Below the pieces are notes generated by a model, which saw only the letters and a program-made list of their open reading frames with translations, was not told where the DNA came from and did no database searches. 64,000 nt of DNA. Origin: CAWJNF01 sp963844235 (GTDB taxonomy: Bacteria; Actinomycetota; Thermoleophilia; Gaiellales; Gaiellaceae). Position 1 is the first letter of the stretch. Each line of letters starts with the position of its first letter. The DNA lies in assembly GCA_963844235.1 (NCBI GenBank), contig CAWJNF010000001.1, positions 558,001 to 622,000 on the forward strand. The letters are read 5' to 3'. Positions 40,655 to 48,883 of this stretch are shown here, piece after piece. The translations under genes and the position numbers were made by a program.

Positions 40655-41521
40655 CTACGGCCAACCGACGCCCGGTGCGGGGGCGTCGGCGACCAGGACC
40701 TGACCGGTGCGCTTTGCGATGTTGGCCTCGACGGCCTCCGTGCCGCCCCATTCTGCACACATGAGGAAAAGCGTCTGGCGGCCGGGCCCCCCGAGGGCGG
40801 TGGCGAAGCAGAACCGATCGAGCTCGATGCGGTCCGAGACTTCTCGCCCCTCCCGAACGCGCAGCACGTTCTTCTCGCCGGGCCTGTTCGAGCAGTAGAT
40901 CGCACCGTCGGCGTCCATACAGATGCCGTCGGGACCGACGTCCTTGGCCCAGATGCGGCGATTCGAGAGCGTTCCGTCCTCTGCGATGTCGAACGCGGTC
41001 AATTGCGCAGCGAACGACTCGGCGATGATCAGCGTCCTGTTGTCGGGCGTGACCACCATGCCGTTCGGGAACGCGATCTCGTCGGCGACCTGACGTGCCA
41101 CGCCGTCCGGCCTGACGAGCGCGACGATGCCGGGCGCGCCGTCCGGTTCCTCGCCCGCCATGAAGTCGAAGTTGATGCTGTTGACGTAGATGTTGCCGCG
41201 ACCGTCAACGGTGATCTCGCTCCAGCCGTGTTCCGTGAGGTGTGAGAGGTCGCAGTGCTCGACCAACGAGCCATCCGGCTCCTGGCGCATGAGCCGATCC
41301 CCGGTGATGAGCAGGCGCCCGTCGGGGAGGAACGCGATGCCGTCGCCGAGACCGGACGACGGACGGTGCGCGACGACTTCGACGTTTCCGTCGAGATCGA
41401 CAGCGAGGACTTCGTCGGTCCCCCAGTGCGGGAACCAGAGGCGGCCGTCGTGCCACCGGGGAGACTCGACCATGGCGAGACCGTCGAGCAGGACGCGGGG
41501 TGTTATCGACACGGCAGACAT
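40655..41521 (-). CDS. SMP-30/gluconolactonase-family protein
   Basis: This 288-residue six-bladed beta-propeller has LAMVESPRWHDGRLWFPHWG (metal-binding Glu), GLGDGIAFLPDGRLLITGD, ITVDGRGNIYVNSINFDFMAG, FPNGMVVTPDNRTLIIAESF (Asn/Asp of the active site), and VGPDGICMDADGAIYCSN. Members hydrolyse lactones in sugar or aromatic catabolism, using a divalent cation. Start ATG 41521 is preferred; 11 upstream codons are non-conserved. It is 36 bp downstream of the frameshifted hydrolase on the same strand. Confidence 0.88.
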   Translation of the reverse strand: MSAVSITPRVLLDGLAMVESPRWHDGRLWFPHWGTDEVLAVDLDGNVEVVAHRPSSGLGDGIAFLPDGRLLITGDRLMRQEPDGSLVEHCDLSHLTEHGWSEITVDGRGNIYVNSINFDFMAGEEPDGAPGIVALVRPDGVARQVADEIAFPNGMVVTPDNRTLIIAESFAAQLTAFDIAEDGTLSNRRIWAKDVGPDGICMDADGAIYCSNRPGEKNVLRVREGREVSDRIELDRFCFATALGGPGRQTLFLMCAEWGGTEAVEANIAKRTGQVLVADAPAPGVGWP

Positions 41522-41557
41522 ACGCAATAGCTGCCGCACCCGCGCGCTTTTCAAACG

Positions 41558-42380
41558 TCAAGCGAGCGGGTGGCGCGCGAAGAACTCGATCAGCCCGTCG
41601 GCCATGTCGCGCGGGTTCTCGACCTGCAAGAAGTGCGTTGCGCGGGGCAGGACGAAGCCCTCGGCGCTCGGCAGCCACTCGAGCAACAGCCGCTGGGTCT
41701 CCGGGAAGCGCGGATGCAGGGCGGCGCTCTTCTCGCCGAGCACGGCGAGGACGGGTTGCGTGATCCGCGCCGCCTCGGCTTCTCCGAAGCGCGAGTCGAG
41801 AGCCCCCGGCAGATCCGTCGAGAAGCAGGTCGCCGCATCGGCCACGGCCTGCTCGAACGCACCCGGGAGGACACGATCGAGGTGATCCCGATATCCCGGC
41901 CAGCGCTGCTGGAGGAACTCGTCGACTACGACGCGCGCATCCGCCTCATGGAAGCGCTGCAGGCTCTCCACGAGCCCCTGCCGATACAGATCGGCGCTCT
42001 CGCCGATCATCAGCGCCGGCTCGAGCAGGCTCAGCGTATGGACGAGCTCCGGGGCGTCGAGAGCGAGCTGGATGCCGATGAGCCCGCCGAACGAGTGCCC
42101 GACGACGTGGGCAGCGCTCCACGCCGAGGTGGGACAGCAACCTCCGGCAGTCCTCGGCGTGCTGCGCGAGGCTCACGGCTCCCTCGGCGGGGCTGCTGCC
42201 CGCGTACCCGCGGCGATGGTAGGCGATCAGCCGGTACCGGCTCGCCAGGCTGCGCTCCGCCAGCAGAGGCCGGAACGCGTCGGCGACGAAGGCGCCGTGG
42301 ATGCAGACGACAGGCTCACCCGCGCCCGACTCCTCGTACTCCAGCGCGATGCCGTCGATGACCGCCGTATCCCGCCTCAC
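41558..42380 (-). pseudogene. Alpha/beta hydrolase with one frameshift
   Basis: GTG 42380 overlaps the stop of the HpnB-like gene (GTGA). The first frame reads IDGIALEYEESGAGEPVVCI, then HGAFVADAFRPL and LSHLGVERC. Near 42112 a single extra base moves the code to the next frame, which continues AHVVGHSFGGLIGIQLALDA and runs to 41558 with HFLQVENPRDMADGLIEF at the end. Removing one T from the junction restores VERAHVVGHSFGG, with the nucleophile Ser in GHSFG, an acid in the VLAVLGEKSAALHPR region and His in PRATHFLQ. So the family is clear and the catalytic residues are present, but the gene as given is broken, by mutation or by sequence error. Confidence 0.75.
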
Positions 42381-43558
42381 CACGCGTTCCCAGCTCCCCG
42401 CAGGTGGCGGCGGGCGGAGTCGACGGTCATGCCGCCGTAGAGGACGCCGGCGACGGGTAGCGTCAGCGCCCAGGCGTCCCTCAGATCGAAGAAGCGCACG
42501 GCCGGTAGGAAGGCTAGCGTCATCAGAGCCCAGCCGGCGAGGCCGACGAGCCCGAGCCCGGCGGCCGAGCCGGCGCTCACCACTCCGGCGAGGCCGAGGC
42601 CGACAGAGAGGCCGACGAGCGCGGGAGGGAGCGGGAAGAGCAACAGGAGGCCGACGAGGGTCGCCGCCAGCAGCAGCCAGGAGTAGCGGAGCTGGTCGAA
42701 AGCCGTGCGGCGCACCATGCGCCAGACGGCGCCGAGCGAGCCGTACTCCCTGACGCTCACGACGTCGGCTCGGCTCGTCGCGAGCCGGATCGGCTCGCCC
42801 AGCGCCTTCACTCGCCTCGCGAGGTTGACGTCGTCGATCACCTCGCCGCTGATCGCCTTCAGCCCCCCTGCCCGCTCGAGCGCGTCCACGCGCACCAGCA
42901 CGCAGCCGCCCGCCGCCGCCGCGAGCCGCCGTGTCGGCGCGTTCACCCGCCGCATCGGATAGAGCAGGTTGAAGAAGAACACGAAGGGCGGTATCAGCAG
43001 CCGCTCGGCGGCGGTGACCGTGCGCAGGCGCGCCATCCGGCTGTTGAGCGCGAGCCCGAGCGCTTCGCTTTCGGCGACGAGCCGCCGTGCCGATCGGGGG
43101 GCGTGTCTGATGTCGGCGTCCGTCAGCAACAGGTAGCGCGGCGGCGGCTCCCGTCGCAGCGCGACCGTGCAGCCCTGCTCGAGCGCCCAGACCTTGCCGG
43201 CCCAACCATCCGGAAGGGGATTCCCTGCGAGGACGGTCAACCTGCCGTCGGGCGCAGCGAGGCTGCGCGCTCGGTCGGCCGTGGCGTCCGTCGAGCGGTC
43301 GTCCACCAGAACCACGTCCCAGACGCCCGGATACTCCTGCGCGAGGAGCGCCGGAAGGGTCTCCGGCAGCTGCGCAGCCTCGTTTCGCGCCGGCACGATC
43401 ACGGCGACTCGAGGCCAGGCGACAGGTTCCGGAGGTGACGGCTCGTCCTCACCTACCGGACGCAGATCCCACGCGCGGGCGGGATCGAGGAGCACGGCCA
43501 GCCAGATCGCCGCGGAGACGCCGCCGGCGGCGAGGAGGGCCAGGAGAGCCGCGTTCAC
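42377..43558 (-). CDS. hpnB: HpnB-like hopanoid-associated glycosyltransferase (GT2)
   Basis: This 393-residue protein starts at GTG 43558. It has an N-terminal membrane helix (LLALLAAGGVSAAIWLAVLL) and a GT2 domain: VAVIVPARNEAAQLPETLPA, VVLVDDRSTDATADRA, NPLPDGWAGKVWALEQG, LLLTDADIRHAPRS (DxD-like), AAAGGCVLVRVDALERAGG, GEVIDDVNLARRVK. Three or four C-terminal membrane segments follow. PPFVFFFNLLYPMRRVNAPT is typical of HpnB, a glycosyltransferase linked to hopanoid genes; no other hopanoid gene is in the window, so the function is only suggested. It is divergent from the FAD oxidoreductase, 21 bp apart. Confidence 0.8.
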   Translation of the reverse strand: MNAALLALLAAGGVSAAIWLAVLLDPARAWDLRPVGEDEPSPPEPVAWPRVAVIVPARNEAAQLPETLPALLAQEYPGVWDVVLVDDRSTDATADRARSLAAPDGRLTVLAGNPLPDGWAGKVWALEQGCTVALRREPPPRYLLLTDADIRHAPRSARRLVAESEALGLALNSRMARLRTVTAAERLLIPPFVFFFNLLYPMRRVNAPTRRLAAAAGGCVLVRVDALERAGGLKAISGEVIDDVNLARRVKALGEPIRLATSRADVVSVREYGSLGAVWRMVRRTAFDQLRYSWLLLAATLVGLLLLFPLPPALVGLSVGLGLAGVVSAGSAAGLGLVGLAGWALMTLAFLPAVRFFDLRDAWALTLPVAGVLYGGMTVDSARRHLRGAGNAW

Positions 43559-43564
43559 GGGCGC

Positions 43565-43570
43565 TATGCT
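43565..43570 (+). promoter_or_regulatory. -10 element of the FAD oxidoreductase gene
   Basis: TATGCT ends 9 bases before ATG 43580, within the 21-bp gap between divergent genes. The gap is so short that the -35 must lie in the opposing coding sequence. Confidence 0.4.
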
Positions 43571-43579
43571 CGCCGAACG

Positions 43580-44692
43580 ATGGCGATCCCGGCAAGCGCG
43601 GAGGTGGTCGTCGTCGGCGGCGGGGTCATGGGCACGAGCGCGCTCTACCACCTGGCCCGGGCCGGTTGTCGCGACTGCCTCCTCGTCGAGCGTGAGACGC
43701 TCGGGTCGGGCTCGACGAGCAAGGCGGCCGGCGGCATCCGAGCGCAGTTCTCGGACGAGCTCAACATCCGGATCGCGCTCGAGTGCATCCGTCGCTACGA
43801 GCGCTTCGCCGACGAGCCGGGCGGTGAGATCGACTTCAAGCAATGGGGCTACCTTTTCCTGCTGACGAGCGAGGCGGACGTCGACGCCTTCCGGCGTTCG
43901 GTAGCGCTCCAGCAGAGCCTGGGCGTGCCGTCCCGGCTGATCACGCCGGAAGAGGCGTCGGCGATCGTGCCCGCGCTGCGCGTGGACGACGTGCTCGCGG
44001 CGACGTTCTGCCCGCTCGACGGGTACGCGACGCCGGAGGCCGCCGTCCAGGGCTACGCGAGCGCCGCGGTCGCGCAGGGGGCGGCAATCGTCCAGGGTTG
44101 CACCGCCGCCAGGATCGTCGTCGAGGCGGGCCGCGTCACGGCGGTGGAGACCGACCAGGGCCGGGTCGCGACGGAGCGCGTCATCCTGGCAGCCGGCGTC
44201 TGGTCGAAGGAGCTCGGGCTCACCGCCGGCGTCGACATTCCGGTCGAGGCCGAGCCCAGGCACGTCTTCTTCACCCAGCCGGGCGATCCGCTGCCCCACG
44301 AGCTGCCGCTGACGATCGACTTCGCGACGAGCTTCTACTTCCACCGCGAGGGTCGAGCCCTCCTCTTCGGCGGTCGCGAGCAATCGCTCGAGGAGCTGGC
44401 CCCCCTCGCCGCTCACCGCCTACCGGTGCTCGAGGAGCTCGAGGTCCGCGGCGGCTGGTGGGGCTACTACGAGGTCAGTCCCGACCACAACGCGATCGTG
44501 GGAGCCGCCTCCGAGCCGGCCGGGCTGCTCTACGCCACCGGTTTCTCGGGCCACGGCTTCCAGCAAGGCCCGGTGGTCGGCGAGCACGTGGCGCTGCTCG
44601 CGCTCGGGCTGCCGACCCCGTTCGATCTGACGCCGTTCGCGCTCGAGCGCTTCGCACGGGGTATCGCCCGCCCCGAGCTCAACGTGGTCTGA
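43580..44692 (+). CDS. FAD-dependent amine/amino-acid oxidoreductase (DadA/SoxB-like)
   Basis: This 370-residue protein has the dinucleotide-binding motif VVVVGGGVMGTSALYHLARA and VERETLGSGSTSKAAGGIRA (FAD contacts of the DAO fold). LDGYATPEAAVQGYASAAVA, VILAAGVWSKELG, FYFHREGRALLFGGREQS and the C-terminal FAD site LLYATGFSGHGFQQGPVVGE follow. This pattern is that of sarcosine oxidase beta subunit and glycine/D-amino-acid dehydrogenases. No His for covalent FAD is evident near the N-terminus and no alpha, gamma or delta subunits are adjacent, so it is probably a single-subunit enzyme of unknown substrate. Confidence 0.85.
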   Translation: MAIPASAEVVVVGGGVMGTSALYHLARAGCRDCLLVERETLGSGSTSKAAGGIRAQFSDELNIRIALECIRRYERFADEPGGEIDFKQWGYLFLLTSEADVDAFRRSVALQQSLGVPSRLITPEEASAIVPALRVDDVLAATFCPLDGYATPEAAVQGYASAAVAQGAAIVQGCTAARIVVEAGRVTAVETDQGRVATERVILAAGVWSKELGLTAGVDIPVEAEPRHVFFTQPGDPLPHELPLTIDFATSFYFHREGRALLFGGREQSLEELAPLAAHRLPVLEELEVRGGWWGYYEVSPDHNAIVGAASEPAGLLYATGFSGHGFQQGPVVGEHVALLALGLPTPFDLTPFALERFARGIARPELNVV

Positions 44693-44701
44693 CGTCCGCG
44701 A

Positions 44702-45115
44702 CTACGCGTCCGACTCGAGCGCGCGAAGGCGCTTCGCCAGGGCCTCGAGCAGCGCCCAGGCGACGCTCGGGTGCTCCTCCACGAAGGGCTTGAACTCCCA
44801 CGCGGACAGCGCCATGCAGCGGACGTCGGTCGCGGCGACGATGGTCGCCGATCGCGGGCCCTGATCGATGAGCGCCATCTCGCCGAAGGCGCTCCCGGGG
44901 CCGAGCGTCGTCCGCTGCTCGCCACCGACGCTGACGTTGGCCGAGCCCTCGACCATCACGAAGAAGCCCACGCCGGGCTGTCCCTCGCCGGTGATCACGT
45001 GGCCCTCGGCGAACTTGCGCTCGCGAAACGAGCGCGCGAGGCGCTCGAGGTCGCGGCGCTCGACGCCGGCGAGGAGGGGCACTTTTGCGAGCGCGTCGAC
45101 CGTGTCGATCGTCAT
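44702..45115 (-). CDS. Cyclic-nucleotide-binding domain protein
   Basis: This 137-residue protein is a single CNMP domain: VPLLAGVERRDLERLARSF, GHVITGEGQPGVGFFVMVEG, FGEMALIDQGPRSATIVAAT (phosphate-binding cassette with Glu and Arg), and a C-helix WALLEALAKRLRAL. There is no DNA-binding or effector domain, so it likely acts in trans or as a small sensor. It is convergent with the FAD oxidoreductase (9 bp apart) and is transcribed away from the tRNA-Met gene. Confidence 0.85.
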   Translation of the reverse strand: MTIDTVDALAKVPLLAGVERRDLERLARSFRERKFAEGHVITGEGQPGVGFFVMVEGSANVSVGGEQRTTLGPGSAFGEMALIDQGPRSATIVAATDVRCMALSAWEFKPFVEEHPSVAWALLEALAKRLRALESDA

Positions 45116-45188
45116 CGGCGCATCATAGGTATCCTGGGCTTGCCTGAGGGCCGCCGCGGGGGCCCTCTTGATACACTGCGCCGGGCGC

Positions 45189-45262
45189 GGCGGCGTAGCT
45201 CAGTTGGTTAGAGCAGCGGAATCATAATCCGCGTGTCGGAGGTTCGAGTCCTCCCGCCGCTA
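45189..45262 (+). tRNA. tRNA-Met (CAT), elongator type
   Basis: The 74-nt cloverleaf has acceptor GGCGGCG with CGCCGCT (one G-U at the end) and discriminator A, D-arm GCTC/GAGC, anticodon stem GCGGA/TCCGC around ATCATAA (CAT), and T-arm GGAGG-TTCGAGT-CCTCC. CCA is not encoded. G1-U72 and the D-arm do not fit the initiator. A tRNA-Ile2 with modified C34 also has CAT, but the body and the place before rpmG-secE fit elongator tRNA-Met. Confidence 0.9.
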
Positions 45263-45294
45263 CTCCGGAACGGACCGACAAGAGAAGAGAAGAC

Positions 45295-45462
45295 GTGGCC
45301 AAGAAAACCGGGGTTAGGGTCGCCATCACGCTCGCGTGCACCGAGTGCAAGCGGCGGAACTACCAGACCGTCAAGTCGAAGCGCAACACGCCCGATCGCG
45401 TGGAGCTGAACAAGCATTGCCGCTGGTGCGGCCGGCATACGCCGCACCGGGAGACCCGGTAG
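45295..45462 (+). CDS. rpmG: Ribosomal protein L33
   Basis: This 55-residue protein starts at GTG 45295. It reads VAKKTGVRVAITLACTECKR, then RNYQTVKSKRNTPDRVELNK, with CTEC and CRWC forming the zinc-binding four-cysteine site (the C+ form of L33). It follows the tRNA-Met by 32 bp. The TAG shares its last base with the secE start. The usual order rpmG-secE-nusG is kept. Confidence 0.93.
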   Translation: MAKKTGVRVAITLACTECKRRNYQTVKSKRNTPDRVELNKHCRWCGRHTPHRETR

Positions 45463-45788
45463 TGGCGCGCGAGCGCACCCGACGCACCAAGGACTACCAG
45501 ACCCCCGCGCCCTCCTCCGCGGCCAGTCGTGCTCGGGAGCGCCGCCAGCAGGTCCGTCCTGTCACCGACACGAAGACGCAGACCGGTCAGAAGAAGGAGC
45601 GCGAGGGGGGAGCACGTCGTTTCGTGTCGGAATCGGTCGCCGAGCTGCGAAAGACCGACTGGCCCGGCCAGCGCCAGCTCGTCTCGGCAACAGTCGTCGT
45701 CCTGATCGCGATCTTCGTCGTGGGTCTCTATCTTTACGTGGCGGACGAGGCGCTGAGCCGGCTCGTGCGCGACGTGCTCCTCCGCTAG
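45462..45788 (+). CDS. secE: Preprotein translocase subunit SecE
   Basis: This 108-residue protein starts at GTG 45462, overlapping the rpmG TAG by one base. A ~45-residue basic, disordered N-terminal extension precedes the SecE core FVSESVAELRKTDWPGQRQL, an amphipathic helix with the conserved W-P, and a single membrane helix (TVVVLIAIFVVGLYLYV). It clamps SecY in the membrane. nusG follows 24 bp downstream. Confidence 0.93.
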   Translation: MARERTRRTKDYQTPAPSSAASRARERRQQVRPVTDTKTQTGQKKEREGGARRFVSESVAELRKTDWPGQRQLVSATVVVLIAIFVVGLYLYVADEALSRLVRDVLLR

Positions 45789-45812
45789 TAACACCAACGT
45801 CATCTGCTTGCG

Positions 45813-46340
45813 ATGTTCAACTGGTATGTCATCAACACCTACTCGGGGCACGAGAACAAGGTCAAGGCCAATCTCGAGCACCGGATCGTCTCCATGGGAC
45901 AGAAGGATCGATTCCGTCGTGTCGTCGTCCCGACCGAGCAGGTCATGGAGACGAAGGATGGGCAGAAGGTGCAGACCGAGAAGCGCGTGCTGCCCGGGTA
46001 CGTGCTGGTCAACATGTACATGACCGACGAGGCGTGGACGGTGGTCAAGGGAACGCCGGGCGTCACGGGATTCGTCGGGGCGGGCGCCAAGCCCGTGCCG
46101 CTCTCCAAGCCCGAGGTCGACCGGATACTGCACACGCATACGACTTCCGAGCGGCCTCGCGCGATTGCGCAGTTCGAGCTCGGCGAGTCGGTGAAGGTGA
46201 CCTCCGGGCCGCTGTCGGACTTCGACGGCGAGATCGTCGACGTCAACCAGGATCAGCAGAAGCTGAAGGTGCTCGTCAACATCTTCGAGCGCCAGGTTCC
46301 CGTCGAGCTCTCGTTCGACCAGGTGAAGAAGATCGATTAA
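45813..46340 (+). CDS. nusG: Transcription termination/antitermination protein NusG
   Basis: This 175-residue protein has an NGN domain (MFNWYVINTYSGHENKVKAN, KRVLPGYVLVNMYM, GVTGFVGAGAKPVPL) and a KOW domain (ELGESVKVTSGPLSDFDGEI, LVNIFERQVPVELSFDQVKK). The size and order are standard. It binds the RNA polymerase clamp and couples transcription to translation. A palindromic repeat separates it from rplK. Confidence 0.95.
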   Translation: MFNWYVINTYSGHENKVKANLEHRIVSMGQKDRFRRVVVPTEQVMETKDGQKVQTEKRVLPGYVLVNMYMTDEAWTVVKGTPGVTGFVGAGAKPVPLSKPEVDRILHTHTTSERPRAIAQFELGESVKVTSGPLSDFDGEIVDVNQDQQKLKVLVNIFERQVPVELSFDQVKKID

Positions 46341-46342
46341 AT

Positions 46343-46367
46343 GTAGGGGTCGGATCTCATCCGGCCC
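46343..46367. repeat. GCCGGAT palindrome between nusG and rplK
   Basis: GTAGGGGTCGGAT-CTC-ATCCGGCCC, starting 3 bp after the nusG stop and ending 15 bp before the rplK start, so it will be transcribed as a hairpin in the mRNA just ahead of the rplK ribosome site (GGAAGG). Confidence 0.8.
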
Positions 46368-46382
46368 GGCTGGAAGGCACTC

Positions 46383-46808
46383 ATGGCACGCAAGGTACTC
46401 ACGCTCATCAAGCTGCAGATCCCGGGGGGCCAGGCCAACCCTGCCCCGCCGGTGGGGCCGGCGCTCGGCCAACACGGCGTCAACATCATGGAGTTCTGCA
46501 AGGCGTTCAACGCCCAGACGGCCGACCAGAACGGGCGCATCACGCCGGTCGAGATCACCGTGTTCGAGGACCGCTCGTTCACGTTCATCACCAAGACGCC
46601 GCCCGCCGCGGTGCTCATCAAGGAGGCTCTGAACCTGGAGAAGGGCTCGGCCGAGCCGAACCGAGAGAAGGTCGGGCGGCTCTCCAAGGCTCAGCTGCGG
46701 AATATCGCCGAGACGAAGCTCGAGGATCTGAACGCGCGGGACCTCGACCAGGCCATGCTCGTCATCGCCGGCACGGCCCGCTCGATGGGTGTGGAGGTGG
46801 ACAGCTGA
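46383..46808 (+). CDS. rplK: Ribosomal protein L11
   Basis: This 141-residue protein is a standard L11: KLQIPGGQANPAPPVGPALG (N-domain for L7/L12-stalk factors) and IAGTARSMGVEVDS at the C-terminus (rRNA-binding domain). The TGA overlaps the rplA start (TGATG). Confidence 0.96.
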   Translation: MARKVLTLIKLQIPGGQANPAPPVGPALGQHGVNIMEFCKAFNAQTADQNGRITPVEITVFEDRSFTFITKTPPAAVLIKEALNLEKGSAEPNREKVGRLSKAQLRNIAETKLEDLNARDLDQAMLVIAGTARSMGVEVDS

Positions 46809-47539
46809 TGGCGAAGCACGGGAAGCGCTACGGCTCGGCTCGGGCGAGCGTGGACAGAGAGCGGGCGTACAGCCCGCTCGAGGCCGTGCGCTTGCTCAAG
46901 GAGCTCGGTGCCGCGAAGTTCGACGAGACCGTCGAGACGCATGTCAACCTCGGCCTCAACGTCCGGCATGCCGACCAGCAGCTGCGAGGCACGCTGATGC
47001 TGCCCCACGGAACCGGTCGGGAGATGCGCGTGGCCGTGTTTGCCGAGGGCGAGAAGGCGATCGAGGCACGCGACGCCGGGGCCGACGTCGTGGGCTCGGC
47101 CGAGCTCGCTCAGCAGATCGAGGGAGGCTTCGACGAGTTCGACATCGCGATCGCCACACCGGACATGATGGGCATCGTCGGCAAGCTCGGGCGAATCCTC
47201 GGCCCGCGCGGCAAGATGCCCAACCCGAAGACGGGCACGGTCACCTTCGACGTCGCGAAGGCCGTTCGCGAGTCGAAGGCGGGCAAGCTCGAGTACCGCA
47301 CCGATCGCGGCGCCAACGTCCACCTGGCTATCGGCAAGAAGAGCTTCGACGAGCGCCAGCTGCTCGAGAACTACGCTGCGGTCGTCGAGGAGATCGTCCG
47401 CGTCAGGCCCGCCGCTGCGAAGGGGCGCTACATCCGGTCGATCACCGTCACGACGTCGATGGGGCCGGGGATCAAGGTCGACACGCAAAAGACACGCGAC
47501 ATCGCTGCCGAGCTCGAGGAGGCCGCCGCGGTCGCGTGA
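46808..47539 (+). CDS. rplA: Ribosomal protein L1
   Basis: This 243-residue protein starts at ATG 46808, coupled to rplK. FDETVETHVNLGLNVRHADQ, TPDMMGIVGKLGRILGPRGK and MPNPKTGTVTFDVAKAV are L1 signatures. L1 binds 23S rRNA at the stalk and can repress its own operon by binding the mRNA. A 232-bp leader separates it from rplJ. Confidence 0.96.
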   Translation: MAKHGKRYGSARASVDRERAYSPLEAVRLLKELGAAKFDETVETHVNLGLNVRHADQQLRGTLMLPHGTGREMRVAVFAEGEKAIEARDAGADVVGSAELAQQIEGGFDEFDIAIATPDMMGIVGKLGRILGPRGKMPNPKTGTVTFDVAKAVRESKAGKLEYRTDRGANVHLAIGKKSFDERQLLENYAAVVEEIVRVRPAAAKGRYIRSITVTTSMGPGIKVDTQKTRDIAAELEEAAAVA

Positions 47540-47771
47540 CCGTCGTCACCCGTCGCCCGAGACAGCCGGCAGCCGCGAGGTAGAAGACCGGCCGAGGTGG
47601 CCAAGAGTTGTAGGGGCCGGACACGTCCGGCCCTAGCGAACGCGGCCCGCCTCGGCGGGCCGCCTCGCGTAGACCGGCCGAGGCGTCCAGGTTTGAAGGT
47701 GCCGGATCTCGTCCGGCCCGCCGAATCCGGCCCGCCTCGAGCGGGCCGGATTTCGTAAGGGAGGTGAGAAC
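47540..47771 (+). promoter_or_regulatory. Structured leader of rplJL
   Basis: Four hairpins can be drawn: a GCCGGAC palindrome at 47610-47636; GCGGCCCGCC/GGCGGGCCGC at 47642-47663 (10 bp, 2-nt loop); a GCCGGAT palindrome at 47698-47720; and AATCCGGCCCGC/GCGGGCCGGATT at 47724-47752 (12 bp, 5-nt loop), just before the GGGAGGTGA ribosome site. An ~50-bp segment beginning AGACCGGCCGAGG is duplicated (47584 and 47671). The leader may carry the L10 autoregulatory site or an attenuator, but no T-run follows the stems. Confidence 0.55.
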
Positions 47772-48506
47772 GTGCTGAAGACAGAGAAGGAACAGGTGGT
47801 CGCCGAGCTCGCCGAGCGGCTCCGAGAGGCCGACACGCTGATCGTCGCCGACTACCGCGGTCTGACCCATGCCGAGCTCGACGGCGTCCGGACGGTGCTG
47901 CTCGGGCACGGCGCCCGCTTCACCGTCTGCAAGAACACGCTGACCCGGCGCGCGGCGAGCGAGGCCGGCACCGAGGCGCTGCTCGAGTTCCTGACCGGCC
48001 CGACCGCAATCGCGTTCGTGCACGACGGTGACATGGTCGCGGTCGCGAAGACGCTGGCCGAGACCGCGCGGACGACCCGTCGGCTCGAGCTGAAGGGCGC
48101 GGTGCTCGAGGGTCGTACCGTGAACGCGGACGCGGTGCGCGAGCTCGCGACGCTGCCGCCGACGGATGTCCTCCGGGGCCAGGTGCTCGGCGCGATCGTT
48201 GCGCCCCTGACCTCGCTGCTCGGCCTCGTCAGCGCACCGCTGACGAACCTCGTCGGTCTCATCGACGCCCGAATAGAGCAGCTCGGTGCCGACGCCGAGC
48301 CGCCGCCGGCCGAGCAGGACGAGGCGGTTGCCGAGGGCGCAGAGCCTTCCGAGGCTGCCGCGGAGTCGGACGCCGAGCCCGCAGAGCCCTCCGAGGCTGC
48401 CGCGGACGCGGACGCCGAGCCCGGGGCGCCGGAGCAGACAGCGACCGAAGAGACAGAAGCGGAAGACACGCCGACTGACGAACCAACAACGGAGGGAGAG
48501 CAATGA
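47772..48506 (+). CDS. rplJ: Ribosomal protein L10 with long acidic tail
   Basis: This 244-residue protein starts at GTG 47772 with a strong GGGAGGTGA site. The first ~175 residues are ordinary L10 (LREADTLIVADYRGLTHAEL, FTVCKNTLTRRA, LIDARIEQLG at the L12-binding helix). The last ~70 residues are acidic and Ala/Pro-rich, with a duplicated block (EPSEAAAESDAEP and EPSEAAADADAEP), and are absent from typical ~170-residue L10. The stop overlaps the rplL start (ATGA). L10 anchors the L7/L12 dimers. Confidence 0.94.
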   Translation: MLKTEKEQVVAELAERLREADTLIVADYRGLTHAELDGVRTVLLGHGARFTVCKNTLTRRAASEAGTEALLEFLTGPTAIAFVHDGDMVAVAKTLAETARTTRRLELKGAVLEGRTVNADAVRELATLPPTDVLRGQVLGAIVAPLTSLLGLVSAPLTNLVGLIDARIEQLGADAEPPPAEQDEAVAEGAEPSEAAAESDAEPAEPSEAAADADAEPGAPEQTATEETEAEDTPTDEPTTEGEQ

Positions 48507-48883
48507 GCGTCGATACCGTCTTCGAGCAGCTCGGGAAGATGTCCGTCCTCGAGCTGGTCGAGCTGAAGAAGAAGATCGAAGAGGAGTGGGGGATCACGGC
48601 CGCGGCGCCCGTGGCCGTCGCCGCCGCGGCGGCGCCCGGCGCCGCCGGCGATGGGGCAGCGGCGGAGGAGAAGACGGACTTCGACGTCGTGCTCACCGGC
48701 GCCGGCGACAAGAAGATCCAGGTGATCAAGGTCGTCCGTGCGATCACCGGGCTCGGGCTCAAGGAGGCGAAGGACCTCGTGGACGCTGCGCCTCAGGCCG
48801 TCAAGGAGGGCGCCACCAAGGACGAGGCCGAGTCGGTCAAGGCCCAGCTCGAGGAGGCCGGCGCGAGCGTCGAATTGAAATGA
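48503..48883 (+). CDS. rplL: Ribosomal protein L7/L12
   Basis: This 126-residue protein has an N-terminal dimerisation helix (LGKMSVLELVELKKKIEEEW), an Ala-rich hinge and a C-domain (KTDFDVVLTGAGDKKIQVIK, GLGLKEAKDLVDAAPQAVKE). It is the multi-copy stalk protein that recruits translation GTPases. It is coupled to rplJ by ATGA. Confidence 0.96.
   Translation: MSVDTVFEQLGKMSVLELVELKKKIEEEWGITAAAPVAVAAAAAPGAAGDGAAAEEKTDFDVVLTGAGDKKIQVIKVVRAITGLGLKEAKDLVDAAPQAVKEGATKDEAESVKAQLEEAGASVELK

Noticed and set aside
45189..45262. tRNA-Ile2 (lysidine-modified CAT anticodon)
   Set aside because: The body of the tRNA and its place before rpmG-secE fit elongator tRNA-Met; anticodon alone cannot decide, so some doubt remains.
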